From: Atlanticothrix silvestris CENA357
Lineage (GTDB): Bacteria; Cyanobacteriota; Cyanobacteriia; Cyanobacteriales; Nostocaceae
Assembly (NCBI RefSeq): GCF_016056295.1
Contig: NZ_JAECZB010000008.1
Location: 41,089-105,088 of the forward strand
DNA: 64,000 bases
Direction of reading: 5' to 3'
In this document: piece by piece, positions 17,548 to 26,351 of the stretch
Position numbering within the stretch: position 1 is the stretch's first letter
How the letters are laid out: every line of letters starts with the position of its first letter
Notes under the pieces: model-generated
Databases searched by the model: none
The model's input: the letters and a program-made list of their open reading frames with translations, nothing else
What the model was told of the DNA's origin: nothing
Made by a program: the position numbers and the translations under genes

Positions 17548-18426
17548 TTATGGCTGATTGGGAATATTCCCTAAGTTGAAAATAAAAGGGACACTACCTT
17601 TTGAGTCACCACCCATTACTAAGACTTTTGGCATTTGGGCACCGCCTGTTTTCCATGCTTCAATTGCTTCTTTTTGCAGAACTAGTTGCCCGCCTTGAGC
17701 TTTGAGAGTTTCTGCTAAGAGTCTTTGAGCTTCTGCTTTACCTTTAGCCCGATTAACTTCTGCCTGGGCTTCTTGCTCAGCTTCTCGTGCTACATAAACG
17801 GCTCTTTGGGCACGTTGTTCAGCTATTTGTTTTTCTTCTACGGCTCTGGCAAATTCTGGTGAAAAAGTCAAGTCAACTACACTAGTATCTAGTACAATTA
17901 TCCCATATTTATCTAAGCGATCGCCTAAAGCATTATCGAAGTCTTCTTTTAATTCACTTCTTTTGGTAATGGCTTCTTCGACTGTGCGTCTAGCCGCTGC
18001 GATTTTGAATGCTTCTTGAGTCTGGGGGGCAATAATTTTTGAGACAATATTTGCTAAGGTTCCTTGTTTTCTTCTCACCTGAACTACTTGTACAGGATCA
18101 AGACGAAAGTTAATAGCAAATCTCGCAGATAAATTTTGCAAGTCCTTAGTAGAACTTTCTGCTGGAACTTCAAATTTTTGCACCGTCAAATCATACACAT
18201 CTATTACTGATATAAAAGGTGGTTTTACATGAATTCCCTCCAACAAAGCACCGTCTCTCGCTTTACCTAAGATGCTGATTACTCCTGCTTGTCCTGGGTT
18301 GATAATAATAAAGGAATTTAGCCCAAATAGCACAATTATTGCTAACACAATTCCTAAAACTGTAGTTTGCCAATTCCCCAATTGCTGATTTTTCAAGGTT
18401 TTATCTCCTTTTGCATCTTTAGGCAA
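17548..18426 (-). CDS. Prohibitin family (SPFH) membrane protein
   Basis: A 292-residue SPFH-domain protein. One transmembrane helix lies at residues ~20-43 (TTVLGIVLAIIVLFGLNSFIIINPGQ). The SPFH/band-7 domain spans about 40-210, with GQAGVISILGKARDGALLEGIHVKPPF and an ARRTVEEAITKRSELKEDF helix. A long EEKQIAEQRAQRAVYVAREAEQEAQAEV coiled coil follows. Prohibitins form ring assemblies in the membrane and chaperone or regulate membrane proteases such as FtsH. The layout and length match cyanobacterial Phb proteins. It is divergent from the ABC exporter gene, with a 102-bp shared promoter region. Confidence 0.88.
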   Translation of the reverse strand: MPKDAKGDKTLKNQQLGNWQTTVLGIVLAIIVLFGLNSFIIINPGQAGVISILGKARDGALLEGIHVKPPFISVIDVYDLTVQKFEVPAESSTKDLQNLSARFAINFRLDPVQVVQVRRKQGTLANIVSKIIAPQTQEAFKIAAARRTVEEAITKRSELKEDFDNALGDRLDKYGIIVLDTSVVDLTFSPEFARAVEEKQIAEQRAQRAVYVAREAEQEAQAEVNRAKGKAEAQRLLAETLKAQGGQLVLQKEAIEAWKTGGAQMPKVLVMGGDSKGSVPFIFNLGNIPNQP

Positions 18427-18528
18427 CTCCTGTACTATGGTGACACGTTATCTGCCTACGCAGGTTCAAGGCTACAAAAGTAAGATGCTTCTCTTGATCG
18501 TGGTAGTATCAGTTTTACGCAACTGTAA

Positions 18529-20343
18529 ATGGCTGTGGCTCAAGCATTTAAATTTCATCCAATAATGAAAAAACGTAGACATTCAGTGCATCCTCTCCAG
18601 CGCCTGCTTGACTACGGACATCAGTATCGTCAGCAAATTTGGCTGGCTACTGGTTGTTCTATCCTTAATAAACTTTTTGACTTAGCACCGCCGGCATTAA
18701 TTGGGATTGCAGTAGATGTAGTGGTCAAACAGCAGGATTCTATCATTGCTCAGTTGGGAGTTAAAGATGTCTTTGGGCAGTTTTTGATTCTTTCTTTCCT
18801 CACTGTGATTGTTTGGATACTAGAATCGATTTTTGAGTACGCTTACGCCCGACTTTGGCGCAATTTGGCACAGAATGTCCAGCATAACTTACGTTTGGAT
18901 GCCTACAAGCATTTGCAAGAGTTGGAATTGGCTTATTTTGAAGAACGCAGCACTGGCGGTTTAATGTCCATCCTCAGTGATGATATTAACCAACTAGAAC
19001 GATTTTTAGACGTGGGAGCGAATGATCTCATCCAAGTTGCTACAACTGTCGTCATTATTGGCGGTGCTTTCTTCGTTTTGGCTCCTAGTGTAGCGTGGAT
19101 GGCCTTGTTGCCGATGCCGTTTATTCTTTGGGGTTCGTTAGCTTATCAACAGTTGCTTGCACCTCGCTACGCTGATGTTAGAGAAAAAGTAGGTTTCCTC
19201 AACTCGCGTTTATCCAATAATATCAGCGGTATTACTACTATTAAAAGCTTTACAGCCGAAACTTATGAAGCGTCACGTTTAAAAATAGAAAGTGAAGGTT
19301 ATCGCCGCAGTAACACTAAAGCGATTAGGCTTTCAGCTGCCTTTGTACCATTAATCCGGATGCTAATTTTGGTGGGGTTCACCGCATTATTATTATATGG
19401 AGGTATGGCAGCAGTTGCAGGCAAAATGTCTGTTGGCACTTACAGTGTATTAATATTTTTAATTCAGCGCTTGTTGTGGCCTTTAACAAGATTAGGTGAT
19501 ACCTTTGACCAATATCAAAGGGCGATGGCTTCTACTAGTCGAGTGATGAATTTATTGGATACTCCCATCGCTATTCATACAGGAGATATCGCTTTACCAA
19601 TTGAGCAAGTACGCGGCGAAGTGCAATTTAAAAATGTCACTTTTGCCTATCAAGATAGATTTCCTGTAGTCGTAAATCTATCATTAGATATTCCCGCAGG
19701 CAAAACCATTGCCATTGTTGGTTCAACTGGTTCAGGTAAAAGTACTTTAGTCAAATTGTTATTGCGGTTGTATGAAGTCAAAAGGGGAATGATTACCCTA
19801 GATGGGATCGAAATACAAGATTTGAAATTACAGGATTTACGCCGTTGCATTGGTTTGGTGAGTCAGGATGTATTTTTATTTCATGGCACAGTAGCAGAAA
19901 ATATTGCTTATGGCAGCTTTAATGCTAGCGAACCAGAAATCATCATGGCAGCAAAAGTGGCTGAAGCTCACGAATTTATTATGGAATTGCCCCAAGGTTA
20001 TGAGACAATTGTGGGAGAAAGAGGGCAAAAGTTATCTGGTGGACAAAGACAAAGAATTGCGATCGCTCGTGCAGTATTGAAGAATCCACCCATTTTGATT
20101 TTAGATGAAGCCACTTCAGCAGTAGATAACGAAACAGAAGCAGCTATCCAGCGATCGCTCGAACGAATTACAGTAGATAGAACTACAATTGCGATCGCTC
20201 ATCGTCTTTCTACTATCCGCAATGCTGATTGTATTTATGTCATGGAACATGGGAAATTAGTAGAGTCGGGAACCCATGAACAACTGTTAGAGCAAGATAG
20301 TATTTACGCTAGTCTCTGGCGTGTACAAAGCGGATTGAAATAG
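18529..20343 (+). CDS. ABC exporter, fused permease and ATPase
   Basis: A 604-residue half-transporter of the MsbA/multidrug type. The N-terminal ~330 residues hold six transmembrane helices (ABC_membrane domain), with [24 protein letters not shown] as the intracellular loop. The ATPase domain has Walker [10 protein letters not shown] near residue 400, Q-loop LVSQDVFLF, signature LSGGQRQR, Walker [16 protein letters not shown] and the [12 protein letters not shown]-loop. It would work as a homodimer or with a partner elsewhere; the substrate (lipid, drug or peptide) is unknown. Start ATG at 18529 gives [10 protein letters not shown]; an in-frame ATG a dozen codons later is also possible. Confidence 0.88.
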   Translation: MAVAQAFKFHPIMKKRRHSVHPLQRLLDYGHQYRQQIWLATGCSILNKLFDLAPPALIGIAVDVVVKQQDSIIAQLGVKDVFGQFLILSFLTVIVWILESIFEYAYARLWRNLAQNVQHNLRLDAYKHLQELELAYFEERSTGGLMSILSDDINQLERFLDVGANDLIQVATTVVIIGGAFFVLAPSVAWMALLPMPFILWGSLAYQQLLAPRYADVREKVGFLNSRLSNNISGITTIKSFTAETYEASRLKIESEGYRRSNTKAIRLSAAFVPLIRMLILVGFTALLLYGGMAAVAGKMSVGTYSVLIFLIQRLLWPLTRLGDTFDQYQRAMASTSRVMNLLDTPIAIHTGDIALPIEQVRGEVQFKNVTFAYQDRFPVVVNLSLDIPAGKTIAIVGSTGSGKSTLVKLLLRLYEVKRGMITLDGIEIQDLKLQDLRRCIGLVSQDVFLFHGTVAENIAYGSFNASEPEIIMAAKVAEAHEFIMELPQGYETIVGERGQKLSGGQRQRIAIARAVLKNPPILILDEATSAVDNETEAAIQRSLERITVDRTTIAIAHRLSTIRNADCIYVMEHGKLVESGTHEQLLEQDSIYASLWRVQSGLK

Positions 20344-20354
20344 GATCATGTATT

Positions 20355-20533
20355 TAAATTACGAATTACCCTTCGGGTGACGCTCGCAAGCTCGCTAGCG
20401 CTACGCTAACGGAAGTTCGGGCTCGACGGGAACCGCCAGACGCTCGATGACTCGCTACCGCTTCGCTATCGCGCAGCGTCTCCCCTTGGGAGAAGACTCC
20501 GACTTCCTCACGAATTACGAACTACGAATTATT
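20355..20533. repeat. AATTACGAATTA-ended palindromic repeat, long form
   Basis: The stretch starts with AATTACGAATTACCCTTCGG and ends with CTCACGAATTACGAACTACG. The GC-rich interior contains multiple small palindromes, such as CTCGCTAGCGCTACGC and GACTCGCTACCGCTTCGC. It is a longer relative of the 3862-4002 element, sharing the CGACGGGAACCGCCA core. It fills the whole gap between the exporter and the next gene. Confidence 0.75.
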
Positions 20534-20534
20534 T

Positions 20535-20963
20535 ATGATGTTTGGTAACACTCAGACAGAATCAGGTGACAACAAGTGGCGTGGCCAGTTAGATAGATTT
20601 GTCAAAGCCAATCAGCAAGATTTAGCAGCTCTATTTTGGGGATTATGGTTAGAGAATGGTGCTAGTAAGGGCACTATTGGTATTGATTTGCAACCAGCCC
20701 CACATTTTGTTTATTGTCCCAAAGAAGCGGTAGAAAATTTAAATGATAAAGTTGAAAATCGGCTTCAGGAAATTTTAGGAATTGTCGAAAATCATCAACC
20801 AGAAGTAGAAGTAGTGATGATTGGCATTGGTAAGGGTGAAATTAAATTAATTCAGTTTGCACCAGAACCAGCACCACCTGATTGTTTTGAGCAGGTTGGT
20901 AAAGACGTTGACGGGTTGTTAGAATTACTAGAACAACGCATGAGTGAAAGTTTAGCTAATTAA
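20535..20963 (+). CDS. Conserved cyanobacterial hypothetical protein
   Basis: A 142-residue acidic soluble protein with no named family that I recognise. Seen: WRGQLDRFVKANQQDLAALFWGLWLENG, a hydrophobic strand IGIDLQPAPHFVYCP, an ENLNDKVENRLQEIL helix, EVEVVMIGIGKGEIKLIQF strands and a C-terminal helix VGKDVDGLLELLEQRM. The alternating strands and helices suggest a compact alpha/beta fold. Its last 12 bases overlap the 3' end of the convergent hydrolase gene. Two start codons (20535 and 20538) are adjacent; the second is equally likely. It begins immediately after a repeat element, so its promoter may lie in that element. Confidence 0.7.
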   Translation: MMFGNTQTESGDNKWRGQLDRFVKANQQDLAALFWGLWLENGASKGTIGIDLQPAPHFVYCPKEAVENLNDKVENRLQEILGIVENHQPEVEVVMIGIGKGEIKLIQFAPEPAPPDCFEQVGKDVDGLLELLEQRMSESLAN

Positions 20964-21842
20964 ATAGCGCTGCAATAAACCAATGAAAATTTCTGGTGTT
21001 TCTAAATGAGGTAAAATCCCTGTGTTAGCGATCGCCTGAAAATTTTGAATTGCATCTATGTTTAAGTTAACCAAACGTCGCCCTAATTTAATGCTAGTAA
21101 ATTGCGCCTTTTCTCCCCAAAAAATGGTAGTAGGAATTTGCAATTGCTGAATGTACAAACTCAAGTCAAAATAAAGATCGCCCCGCAAAAATGCCAAAGC
21201 CGCAAACTTAGCATTTGGTTGCTGTGCAGAAGTTAAATAAGCTTCTACCATTTCTTGAGAAACTCGTTCTGGTTTCGCAAACAGAAAATTTTCCAAAAAA
21301 TTTCTAACTGCAAGTGCATTTTCAGCGCCAAGAGCATAAATTATATTATCCAACAAAGGTGTATTGATAATAGGTAGTGGAAGTCTGCGTCCAGCCCCTT
21401 GGCCAAAATCATCAAATCCAGAAGGACATACCAAAAATAATGCTTGGAATAAATCTGGCTTGTTAATAGCTAAGCGAATAGTTAAAGCTGCTGTTAAAGA
21501 AGAGGCTACTACAGTTACAGGTTTAGGACAAGCTTGGGTAATAAATTCTGCGATCGTATTAAGATAGTCGTTAATTTGGTAATCTCGTACTGGATGAGCA
21601 GACTCTCCCCAACCAATTAAATCTGGAGCTAGTATGTGGTGTGTAGAGGCAAAAGCTGGGTAAACTTTAGACCATTCATAAGCTGATGCTCCACCACCAA
21701 AGTTATGCAGAAACAATAACGGCGGTAAATCTTCAGTGGTAGCATTTAACCAAGGTGTAGTGGTTTGAGTGTAGTACACCATTGCTCCCAAAGATGTATG
21801 AATGATTTTATGCCCAAAGCCAGGGGGTTGAAACTGAAGCAT
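20952..21842 (-). CDS. Alpha/beta hydrolase
   Basis: A 296-residue hydrolase. I start it at ATG 21842 (MLQFQPPGFGHKII), because an upstream in-frame start would overlap the neighbouring gene and add a non-conserved leader. Seen: the oxyanion region LLFLHNFGGGASAYEW, DLIGWGESAHP, the nucleophile position in VTVVASSLTAALTIRLAI and the late acid/histidine region TIFWGEKAQF...ILPHLETPEIF. The elbow reads V-A-S-S-L rather than G-x-S-x-G, a common variation in cyanobacterial relatives near haloperoxidase/epoxide-hydrolase-type proteins. The substrate is unknown. The HugZ-like gene lies 37 bp upstream. Confidence 0.75.
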   Translation of the reverse strand: MLQFQPPGFGHKIIHTSLGAMVYYTQTTTPWLNATTEDLPPLLFLHNFGGGASAYEWSKVYPAFASTHHILAPDLIGWGESAHPVRDYQINDYLNTIAEFITQACPKPVTVVASSLTAALTIRLAINKPDLFQALFLVCPSGFDDFGQGAGRRLPLPIINTPLLDNIIYALGAENALAVRNFLENFLFAKPERVSQEMVEAYLTSAQQPNAKFAALAFLRGDLYFDLSLYIQQLQIPTTIFWGEKAQFTSIKLGRRLVNLNIDAIQNFQAIANTGILPHLETPEIFIGLLQRYLIS

Positions 21843-21879
21843 AAAATTACATTTTAAAGTGTGAAAACAGAAAATTTCA

Positions 21880-22386
21880 TCATTTATCCTGCTTCTGATC
21901 TCTCGTAATGTGAACAAGTTGGTTGAGGCGATCGCCACTAATTTGATAAGCTGTACCAAAACCAATCACAAACCGACCTGCTTTCGGAGTTAGCTGAAAA
22001 ATCCGAAAGTCGTCCAAACTGCGAAAAATTTCAATAATTTCGCCAAAGCGCTTTTGGAATTTTTCTACGATGCTATTCCAAGTCTCGGTTTCACGTTCGA
22101 TTAAAGTAGCTGTACAATCAAAACTCAAACGGCGACGAGCAAAAATTTGCTCACTTTTAGCTTCATCATCGATAAATAATACACTGACTTGAGGATTGGC
22201 ATAGAGATTTTGAGTATGAATAGCCAATCCACTGACGTAAATGTAGATATTTTTGGCATCATCCATTACAAAAGGAGCATAACTAGCATTAGGTATTCCT
22301 TGCTGGTTAATGGTGCTAATAATTACACTGCCCAATTCTTCCGGAAAAGTTTCATATTCAGCTTGAGCTTTTTCAAGTTGGCTCAT
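21880..22386 (-). CDS. HugZ-like pyridoxamine 5'-phosphate oxidase-family protein
   Basis: A 168-residue split-barrel protein of the PNPOx superfamily. The sequence SVIISTINQQGIPNASYAPFVMDDAKNIYIYVSGLAIHTQNLYANPQVSVLFIDDE is the typical barrel, with the HugZ-type A-S-Y-A-P-F and L-x-x-H-x-x-N-L motifs. HugZ proteins bind and degrade haem; related proteins bind FMN. The C-terminal FRIFQLTPKAGRFVIGFGTAYQISGD resembles the haem-handling loop. Haem binding is inferred from family resemblance, not proven. It is followed 37 bp later by the alpha/beta hydrolase gene on the same strand, a probable two-gene unit. Confidence 0.8.
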   Translation of the reverse strand: MSQLEKAQAEYETFPEELGSVIISTINQQGIPNASYAPFVMDDAKNIYIYVSGLAIHTQNLYANPQVSVLFIDDEAKSEQIFARRRLSFDCTATLIERETETWNSIVEKFQKRFGEIIEIFRSLDDFRIFQLTPKAGRFVIGFGTAYQISGDRLNQLVHITRDQKQDK

Positions 22387-22495
22387 AAGATTTCTATTTG
22401 ATTAATAGCACTCATAAATATCCTAACGTTATTGAGCAATAGTATGAATTGATGCTCCTCACATTACGCTACCCTTTACCCTTTTCGCCTCTTTT

Positions 22496-23251
22496 TTATT
22501 TCTCCACAGGTGTTAATTTTAAAGGATACAATGGCTCAGATCCATTTAATTGCCAAATTCTAAATACTAATACAGCAGCTACAGTTAGCCATACACAAGA
22601 AAAGGATAAAATCATTCCCGCTACAGGATTAGTTTGCCAATAAATTGCCGTCACCACTACAGCAGATAACCAAGGGCCTAAAAGAACTACAGGAACAGCA
22701 GCACCTAATCTCCGTTCTACAGTAAAAATTGTATTCCAAGTATCTCCTAAAGCCAGATGTACTACAAACAAAATTAAAGGCAGCACTAAAAATTGGTGAT
22801 TCATTTGCTGCCAAACCAATACAGAAGAAATTACTCGCAAAATGGCAATTATCATCCAAACGATGGGAAATGCTAAACGTGGAGGAGCCCATCTTGGTCT
22901 GATTATTTGGTCGTATGTTTGACGAGAACGGGTATTATCTAAAATAGAAAAAATTCTTGAACGGATACTTAATAGAGCAAAAAATAATCCCGTCAATAAA
23001 GTGCTAAACCATCTGGGAAAATCAGAATTGTTGTCAATCAACATTACTAATTTTTCCATTCCCAATAGCACAAGAATCATGACTGTTATTTGTATAATAG
23101 TCCCTAGTTTATAAACTAAAACTGCTTTGATATCTAGTTCTTGCGTAGTAGCTATTGATGTACCAGAAGACCGTTCGTGATTTCCATTTTTTACCCCCAT
23201 TACTTTATTGACAAATTGTTCAATTATTCCACTATTATTGGATTGATTCAT
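22496..23251 (-). CDS. TspO/MBR-like membrane protein with long N-terminal extension
   Basis: A 251-residue membrane protein. The first ~40 residues are polar; two hydrophobic helices follow (about 49-67 and 75-95). Residues ~115-245 resemble TspO/MBR: RPRWAPPRLAFPIVWMIIAIL is the W-x-P-P...W signature, followed by LALGDTWNTIFTVERRLG, a form of the W-N hallmark, and two more helices. TspO proteins bind tetrapyrroles and act in stress and porphyrin handling. The extension and two extra helices are unlike canonical 160-residue TspO, so this is a divergent, cyanobacteria-type subgroup. Confidence 0.7.
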   Translation of the reverse strand: MNQSNNSGIIEQFVNKVMGVKNGNHERSSGTSIATTQELDIKAVLVYKLGTIIQITVMILVLLGMEKLVMLIDNNSDFPRWFSTLLTGLFFALLSIRSRIFSILDNTRSRQTYDQIIRPRWAPPRLAFPIVWMIIAILRVISSVLVWQQMNHQFLVLPLILFVVHLALGDTWNTIFTVERRLGAAVPVVLLGPWLSAVVVTAIYWQTNPVAGMILSFSCVWLTVAAVLVFRIWQLNGSEPLYPLKLTPVEK

Positions 23252-23369
23252 AATTAAGAAATTATGCGTAGTTTATAATTAATAATAATAAGTCATTATA
23301 TGATAATTGAATGTTAAAAAATTAAGTCACAGCTAGCTCACCTCTAAATGAGTAAGAGTGCGGGGCTAA

Positions 23370-23392
23370 ACAGAGCGATCGCTCTTTTCATC
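23370..23392. promoter_or_regulatory. Palindrome around HIP1 octamer upstream of CIA30-fusion gene
   Basis: AGAGCGATCGCTCT is a 14-bp perfect palindrome followed by TTT, about 90 bp before the gene. It may be just an extended HIP1 site; a role as operator or terminator is speculative. Confidence 0.3.
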
Positions 23393-23477
23393 TCTGTGAG
23401 AGTAAATGCTGTAGTGCTAAGAACTAGCAACTGTTTCGTTATCATATAACAAGAAGAAATTTTATGAGGACGCAGTT

Positions 23478-24962
23478 GTGAGTGACAAAAATCGTTCTCA
23501 ATGGGACTTAGGCAGGTTTATCGAAACTCTGACCTACTTCGAGGTCATTCCTTTGCTTAACTGGGTACAACAGTTAATCCCAGGTTGGTCTAAGGAGAAT
23601 CAAGATAAACCCAAGGGAGGCAAAAACGTGGGTGTAATACTGGTAGCTGGTGCGACTGGTGGTGTCGGTAAACGAGTAGTGCGGCGACTAGTTGAAAGGG
23701 GCTATAAAGTGCGATCGCTTGTCCGAAATATGGAGAAAGCACGCTCAATTTTAGGTGATGATGTTGACTTAGTACTTGCGGATATCACTAAACCAGAAAC
23801 ATTAACTCCTGTAGTTATGGCCAACATTCAAGCTGTAGTTTGTTGTACAGCGGTACGGGTACAACCAATAGAAGGAGACACAGCAGATAGAGCCAAATAT
23901 TACCAAGGTGTGAAATTTTACCAACCAGAAATTGTTGGGGATACTCCAGAAAATGTGGAATATCAAGGTGTGAAAAACTTAGTACAAGCAGCAGCAAAAT
24001 ATTTACCCCAAGCGCATGAAAAATTAATATTCGACTTCACCAAACCATCAGCAGAGTTAAAAAATACCTGGGGTGCAGTCGATGATGTCGTTATGGGTGG
24101 TGTAAGTAGCAGTAATATTCAATTATTAGAAAACACAGCTGTATTTGCTGGTAATGTCTCCACTGCTAACTCTGGAGGATTTGCTTCAGTTAGAACCAAA
24201 AATTTTGATCCACCCTTTGATTTATCTGGTTATGAAGGCGTAGAATTGCGCGTTAAAGGCGACGGTCAGCGTTATAAAGTCTTTCTACGGACAGATACAA
24301 AATGGGACGGTGTTGGTTACAGCTATTCTTTCGATACCGTTGATAATACTTGGATAAATGTCCGCGTTCCTTTTGCAGATTTGACTCCTGTGTTTCGAGC
24401 AAAAGTAGTTCAAGATTGTCCACCGATTGAAACTAGCAAAGTTAGCTCTTTTCAATTGATGTTGAGCAAATTTGAATATGATGGCGCTTTAAACCCCAAA
24501 TTTTCGGCTGGTGGCTTTGCTTTGCAAGTGGAATCAATTAAAGCTTATGGAGGGGAAACCTTACCACAGTTTGTTCTTGTAAGTTCAGCAGGTGTAACTC
24601 GTCCTGGACGACCAGGCATTAATTTAGATGAAGAACCACCAGCAGTCAAATTAAATGACCAGCTAGGAGGGATTTTAACGTGGAAGTTAAAGGGAGAAGA
24701 TAGCTTAAGAGAAAGTGGTCTGCCTTATACGATTATTAGACCTTGTGCTTTAACTGAAGAAGCAGGAGGAAAGTCATTAATATTCGATCAAGGTGACAAT
24801 ATTAGAGGCAAAATCAGCCGCGAGGATGTGGCTGAACTTTGCGTACAAGCGCTACAACAATCAAAGGCGTGTAATGTTACGCTTGAGGTAAAAGAGGGCG
24901 AAAATAGTATTAACTCCATTAATTGGTATCAGCTATTTTCTCTGTTACAACCTGATCAATAA
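23478..24962 (+). CDS. NAD(P)-binding protein with inserted CIA30 domain
   Basis: A 494-residue protein (GTG start). The NAD(P) Rossmann motif VAGATGGVGKRVVRRLVERG lies at residues 57-76, with RSLVRNMEKA as the NADP-recognition strand. At about residue 183 the fold is interrupted by a CIA30 domain: DFTKPSAELKNTWGAVDDVVMGG up to LQVESIKAYGG (about 353). The SDR/NmrA fold then resumes with FVLVSSAGVTRPGR and YTIIRPCALTEE. CIA30 is named for the respiratory complex I assembly factor. Cyanobacterial and plant proteins with this layout are thought to act at thylakoid membranes (inference). The N-terminal 45 residues are poorly conserved. Confidence 0.85.
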   Translation: MSDKNRSQWDLGRFIETLTYFEVIPLLNWVQQLIPGWSKENQDKPKGGKNVGVILVAGATGGVGKRVVRRLVERGYKVRSLVRNMEKARSILGDDVDLVLADITKPETLTPVVMANIQAVVCCTAVRVQPIEGDTADRAKYYQGVKFYQPEIVGDTPENVEYQGVKNLVQAAAKYLPQAHEKLIFDFTKPSAELKNTWGAVDDVVMGGVSSSNIQLLENTAVFAGNVSTANSGGFASVRTKNFDPPFDLSGYEGVELRVKGDGQRYKVFLRTDTKWDGVGYSYSFDTVDNTWINVRVPFADLTPVFRAKVVQDCPPIETSKVSSFQLMLSKFEYDGALNPKFSAGGFALQVESIKAYGGETLPQFVLVSSAGVTRPGRPGINLDEEPPAVKLNDQLGGILTWKLKGEDSLRESGLPYTIIRPCALTEEAGGKSLIFDQGDNIRGKISREDVAELCVQALQQSKACNVTLEVKEGENSINSINWYQLFSLLQPDQ

Positions 24963-25058
24963 AATTAGCAGTAGGGGATGAAGAGATAGAGAAAATTATA
25001 CATGAGGTGGAATTTATCCGCCTTAATTTTTCTATCTCTACCAAAGGAGTAAGTTAAA

Positions 25059-25394
25059 ATGTTTCGCAGATTATTGTTCGCCGCAAGTTTAGTAATAGTT
25101 ATCTGGATGGGGCTATTATCTAACAGTGCTTCATCACAGCAAATCGAATCACGCATCAACAATTTACAAGCGGATTTTAATCGTGTCGAGTCACGCCTCA
25201 GCCGAATAGAGGCTCAAATAGGCCAAACCAGCCAGCCGTCATCTTCAAGAACAACACTAACACCGCGATCGCCTGGTTCTAGACGAAATTTATCACAATC
25301 TGACGCTATGTTTGACCGACTAGCAACTTTGGTGGTTGAATTAAAACAACAAGTCAACAAATTAGAAGAGCGCGTTTCTAAATTAGAATCTTAA
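25059..25394 (+). CDS. Small exported coiled-coil protein
   Basis: A 111-residue protein with an N-terminal signal or anchor (FRRLLFAASLVIVIWMGLLSNSASSQQ; cut possible after SSA/SSQ). Two heptad stretches follow: RINNLQADFNRVESRLSRIEAQIG at residues ~32-55 and LVVELKQQVNKLEERVSKLE at the C-terminus, separated by a Ser/Pro/Thr-rich linker. The pattern suggests a trimeric or dimeric coiled coil in the periplasm. Function is unknown. A Shine-Dalgarno-like AAAGGAG lies 10 bp before the ATG. It follows the CIA30 gene by 96 bp and precedes the GFA gene by 23 bp on the same strand. Confidence 0.65.
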   Translation: MFRRLLFAASLVIVIWMGLLSNSASSQQIESRINNLQADFNRVESRLSRIEAQIGQTSQPSSSRTTLTPRSPGSRRNLSQSDAMFDRLATLVVELKQQVNKLEERVSKLES

Positions 25395-25417
25395 TTGATA
25401 TTCCCCAAGTAATTTAC

Positions 25418-25810
25418 ATGACAATCAAAACCAAAGAATTAATCACTTATGAAGGTGGATGTCACTGTGGTGCAGTCCGCTTTCGAGTGGTAGTTGAAGA
25501 CCATAAAGTAGATGATTGCAACTGTTCGATTTGCACAAAAAAGGGCTTTTTACATTTAATTGTGCCGCGATCGCAATTCACTTTGCTCAAAGGTGAAGAT
25601 GAATTAACAACCTATAGATTCAACACAGGAATTGCCCAACACAAATTTTGTCGCACTTGTGGAATGCATCCTTTTTATATTCCCCGCAGTCATCCTGATG
25701 GCATTGATGTTAACGTCCGATGTTTAGATGGTGATGTAATCAAAAATTTTCAAATTGTGCCTTTTGACGGACAAAATTGGGAAATAAATGTTCACACCCT
25801 ACGTTCCTGA
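25418..25810 (+). CDS. GFA family (CENP-V-like) zinc protein
   Basis: A 130-residue zinc protein of the GFA family (glutathione-dependent formaldehyde-activating enzyme/CENP-V fold). The zinc ligands are seen as CHCGAVRF (residues ~15-22), CNCSICTKKG (~37-46) and KFCRTCGMHPFY (~87-98), the standard eight-cysteine arrangement. The prototype was proposed to bind S-hydroxymethylglutathione; most members have no demonstrated activity. The protein length is normal. It is probably co-transcribed with the coiled-coil gene 23 bp upstream. Confidence 0.85.
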   Translation: MTIKTKELITYEGGCHCGAVRFRVVVEDHKVDDCNCSICTKKGFLHLIVPRSQFTLLKGEDELTTYRFNTGIAQHKFCRTCGMHPFYIPRSHPDGIDVNVRCLDGDVIKNFQIVPFDGQNWEINVHTLRS

Positions 25811-25827
25811 TTGCAGAAATTCATGAC

Positions 25828-26085
25828 CTAATTTAAGTAATCTTTTGGATGAGCAACTTTCGTTACTGTTATCAGTGAAGCTTCTTCTTGAATTCGATAA
25901 ACGATGCGATAGTCATTAAAACGAACTAAATATAAAGGCTTTTCATCCTCCAGCTTTTTTGCACCTTCTGGAAGTGGATTTATTGCTAATTCTTCTAGTT
26001 TTTTTACCACTTCCTGCTGAACAGAAGGGTTTAGTTTTTCAATTTGTTGTACAACTGTAGATAGAACCTGTACTTGATAACTCAC
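25828..26085 (-). CDS. RelE/ParE-superfamily toxin
   Basis: An 85-residue protein of the RelE/ParE toxin fold: QVQVLSTVVQQIEKLNPSVQQEVVKKLEELA helices, then the strand core GAKKLEDEKPLYLVRFNDYRIVYRIQEEASLITVTKVAHPKDYL. The YLVRFNDYRIVYRI stretch is the hallmark sheet. RelE-type toxins cut mRNA on the ribosome; ParE types attack gyrase; the residues here do not settle which. It starts with GTG that overlaps the stop of the upstream gene (GTGA). It is the last of three overlapping genes that look like one toxin-antitoxin operon. Confidence 0.85.
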   Translation of the reverse strand: MSYQVQVLSTVVQQIEKLNPSVQQEVVKKLEELAINPLPEGAKKLEDEKPLYLVRFNDYRIVYRIQEEASLITVTKVAHPKDYLN

Positions 26086-26351
26086 TGTTGTAATTGCCTT
26101 TTTAAATCTTCAAGAAATATTGTGCTGATTTGCGATACTTTTTCTAATGCTGCATTAGCATCTTGTATATCGGCTCTATCACGCTTGGACTCAATCAATT
26201 GCTGTAACTGCTCCATTGAGTGAATCTCAATCCCTGGTGTTTCTCTTAATTTGTCAGCGAAAGCGTAAAAAGCTTCTTGGTCATCTCGGTGTTCCAATAC
26301 ATAAGCTCTTAATTCTTCCTTCGTCATTGCTTGAAAATTTGGTTTATTCAT
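26082..26351 (-). CDS. DUF6887-like protein, probable antitoxin
   Basis: An 89-residue charged helical protein with the pattern MNKPNFQAMTKEELRAYVLEHRDDQEAFYAFADKL, which I recognise as the DUF6887-type family common in cyanobacteria. The second half (SMEQLQQLIESKRDRADIQDANAALEKVSQISTIF) is amphipathic. Its position directly before a RelE/ParE toxin, with a 4-bp overlap, argues that it is or contains the antitoxin (inference). The ATG at 26351 overlaps the stop of the 59-codon gene before it (ATGA), so all three are translationally coupled. Confidence 0.75.
   Translation of the reverse strand: MNKPNFQAMTKEELRAYVLEHRDDQEAFYAFADKLRETPGIEIHSMEQLQQLIESKRDRADIQDANAALEKVSQISTIFLEDLKRQLQQ

Noticed and set aside
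18430..18500. Sequence with GGTTCAAGGC near the prohibitin/ABC promoter, possible tRNA T-loop
   Set aside because: No cloverleaf can be drawn around it and the acceptor stem is missing.
20952..21965. Longer version of the alpha/beta hydrolase starting at 21965
   Set aside because: The extra 41 residues overlap the HugZ-like gene and look unlike the family; ATG 21842 is better.
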